A DNA stretch of 14,700 bases from Gammaproteobacteria bacterium (GTDB taxonomy: Bacteria > Pseudomonadota > Gammaproteobacteria > Steroidobacterales > BM003). The position numbers and the translations under genes are program-made. Position 1 is the stretch's first letter. Each line of letters starts with the position of its first letter. Below, one piece after another: positions 13,918 to 14,700 of this stretch. Where the stretch lies: contig JAPHSC010000061.1 in NCBI GenBank assembly GCA_026193125.1, positions 1 to 14,700 on the forward strand, written 5' to 3'. A model generated the notes under the pieces. It ran no database searches. It was not told the DNA's origin and saw only the letters and a list, made by a program, of their open reading frames with translations.

Positions 13918-14700
13918 GTGGCCAAGCCAGCGCTTCCTCCCTTGATTTTCCTCATGGGCGCCACAGCCTCGGGCAAAACCAGCCTGGCCGTGGACCTCGT
14001 GCGAGAACATCACTGCGAGATTGTCAGCGTGGACTCGGCGATGGTGTACCGGGGTATGGATATCGGCACTGCCAAGCCCGACGCCCAGACCCTGGAACTG
14101 GCTCCTCATCGCCTGATCAATATCAGGGAGCCGGAAGACAGTTACTCGGCTGGAGAATTCCGCCGCGACGCGCTCAAGGCCATCGAGGAAATTCACCTCG
14201 CCGGGAAGGTTCCCTTGCTGGTGGGCGGGACCATGCTCTATTACCGTGTGCTGGAGCAGGGTATCGCTGAATTGCCCCAGGCAGACCCCGGGCTGAGACG
14301 GGAACTGGACGAGCGCGCAGCAAGACTCGGGTGGCCGGCACTGCATGCGGAGCTCGCGGCGTTTGACCCTGGGGCGGCAGCTCGCATCCAGCCTGCGGAT
14401 GCCCAACGGATACAGCGGGCAATGGAGGTTTATCACTTAAGCGGTCACTGCCTGAGTGATCTGCAGGCGCGCGCCAAGAGCCAGGTCCTCCCCTACCAGG
14501 TGAGTAAATTTGGTCTTTGGCTGGATGATCGGAAGTTATTGCACAAGCGCATCGCCCAACGGTTTGCCCAGATGCTGGAACAGGGTTTTGTGGAGGAAGT
14601 GCGCGGCCTGGCCGCCCGCCCGGGTTTCCGTAATGACCTGCCTTCGATGCGGGCCGTAGGTTATCGCCAGTTGCTGGAACATATCGGCGGCAGGCAGACA
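13918..14700 (+). CDS. miaA: tRNA dimethylallyltransferase (3' end cut by window)
   Basis: Transfers a dimethylallyl group to A37 of tRNAs reading UNN codons, the first step to ms2i6A37. The frame is open for 261 codons from GTG at 13918 to the last base, so about 50 residues are missing from a protein usually near 310. The start lies two bases after the mutL stop, implying translational coupling. Visible motifs: P-loop GATASGKT (14-21), VDSAMVYRGMDIGTAKP (38-54), with D39, S40 and T51 in the catalytic and substrate site, YSAGEFRRDAL (76-86), VGGTMLYYRVLEQG (102-115), and SMRAVGYRQ near the visible end. The codon pattern matches mutL. In E. coli miaA is followed by hfq and hflX; the same is expected beyond the edge. 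Confidence 0.95.
   Translation, partial: MAKPALPPLIFLMGATASGKTSLAVDLVREHHCEIVSVDSAMVYRGMDIGTAKPDAQTLELAPHRLINIREPEDSYSAGEFRRDALKAIEEIHLAGKVPLLVGGTMLYYRVLEQGIAELPQADPGLRRELDERAARLGWPALHAELAAFDPGAAARIQPADAQRIQRAMEVYHLSGHCLSDLQARAKSQVLPYQVSKFGLWLDDRKLLHKRIAQRFAQMLEQGFVEEVRGLAARPGFRNDLPSMRAVGYRQLLEHIGGRQT

Noticed and set aside
1..14700. CRISPR array, transposon, toxin-antitoxin pair or defence island
   Set aside because: No regularly spaced repeats, transposase, nuclease/helicase clusters or paired small toxin-like genes were seen. Apart from the left 1.6 kb the window is core genome.

Overview
The window looks like chromosomal DNA of a moderately GC-rich gammaproteobacterium outside the Enterobacterales. 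The core genes (pcnB-folK, panB-panC, queG/nnr-tsaE-amiB-mutL-miaA) are in gammaproteobacterial order. MutL carries a DxHA(x)2E(x)4E endonuclease motif, as in bacteria without MutH, and the tRNA is a tRNA-Glu with a CTC anticodon, which E. coli lacks. I cannot name a genus.

Layout. Positions 1-1600 form a sparse, accessory-looking stretch with small minus-strand genes: a left-edge fragment, a 102-residue hypothetical protein, a 67-residue protein with an ERAAILEFD motif, and a 79-residue two-cysteine protein. A minus-strand tRNA-Glu(CTC) at 1601-1675 closes this stretch, its 3' end facing the small genes. A promoter region around 1721-1752 serves the tRNA leftward and apparently pcnB rightward through overlapping -10 boxes. 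Positions 1766-6047 are a rightward run: poly(A) polymerase, the folate enzyme HPPK, a deoxynucleoside kinase, and the pantothenate enzymes PanB and PanC. pcnB/folK and folK/kinase overlap by 8 and 4 bases. Convergent to it is a cNMP-domain/GGDEF diguanylate cyclase (6060-7076, minus), preceded by queG (7236-8327, minus). From 8366 to the right edge runs nnr, tsaE, amiB, mutL and miaA (cut by the window end), interrupted by an 80-base inverted-repeat element between nnr and tsaE.

How the genes fit together. The left core block makes cofactor precursors (folate, coenzyme A) and phosphorylates deoxynucleosides, next to RNA polyadenylation. The right block combines metabolite repair (Nnr), tRNA modification (QueG at the wobble base, TsaE for t6A37, MiaA for i6A37), septal peptidoglycan cleavage (AmiB) and mismatch repair (MutL). 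The cyclase is the only clear signalling gene.

I see no CRISPR array, transposase, toxin-antitoxin pair or defence cluster. I do not find a clear undescribed system. The best leads are the small-gene region beside the tRNA, the 80-base inverted repeat, the shared-promoter architecture, and the cyclase whose nucleotide pocket has lost its usual arginine.
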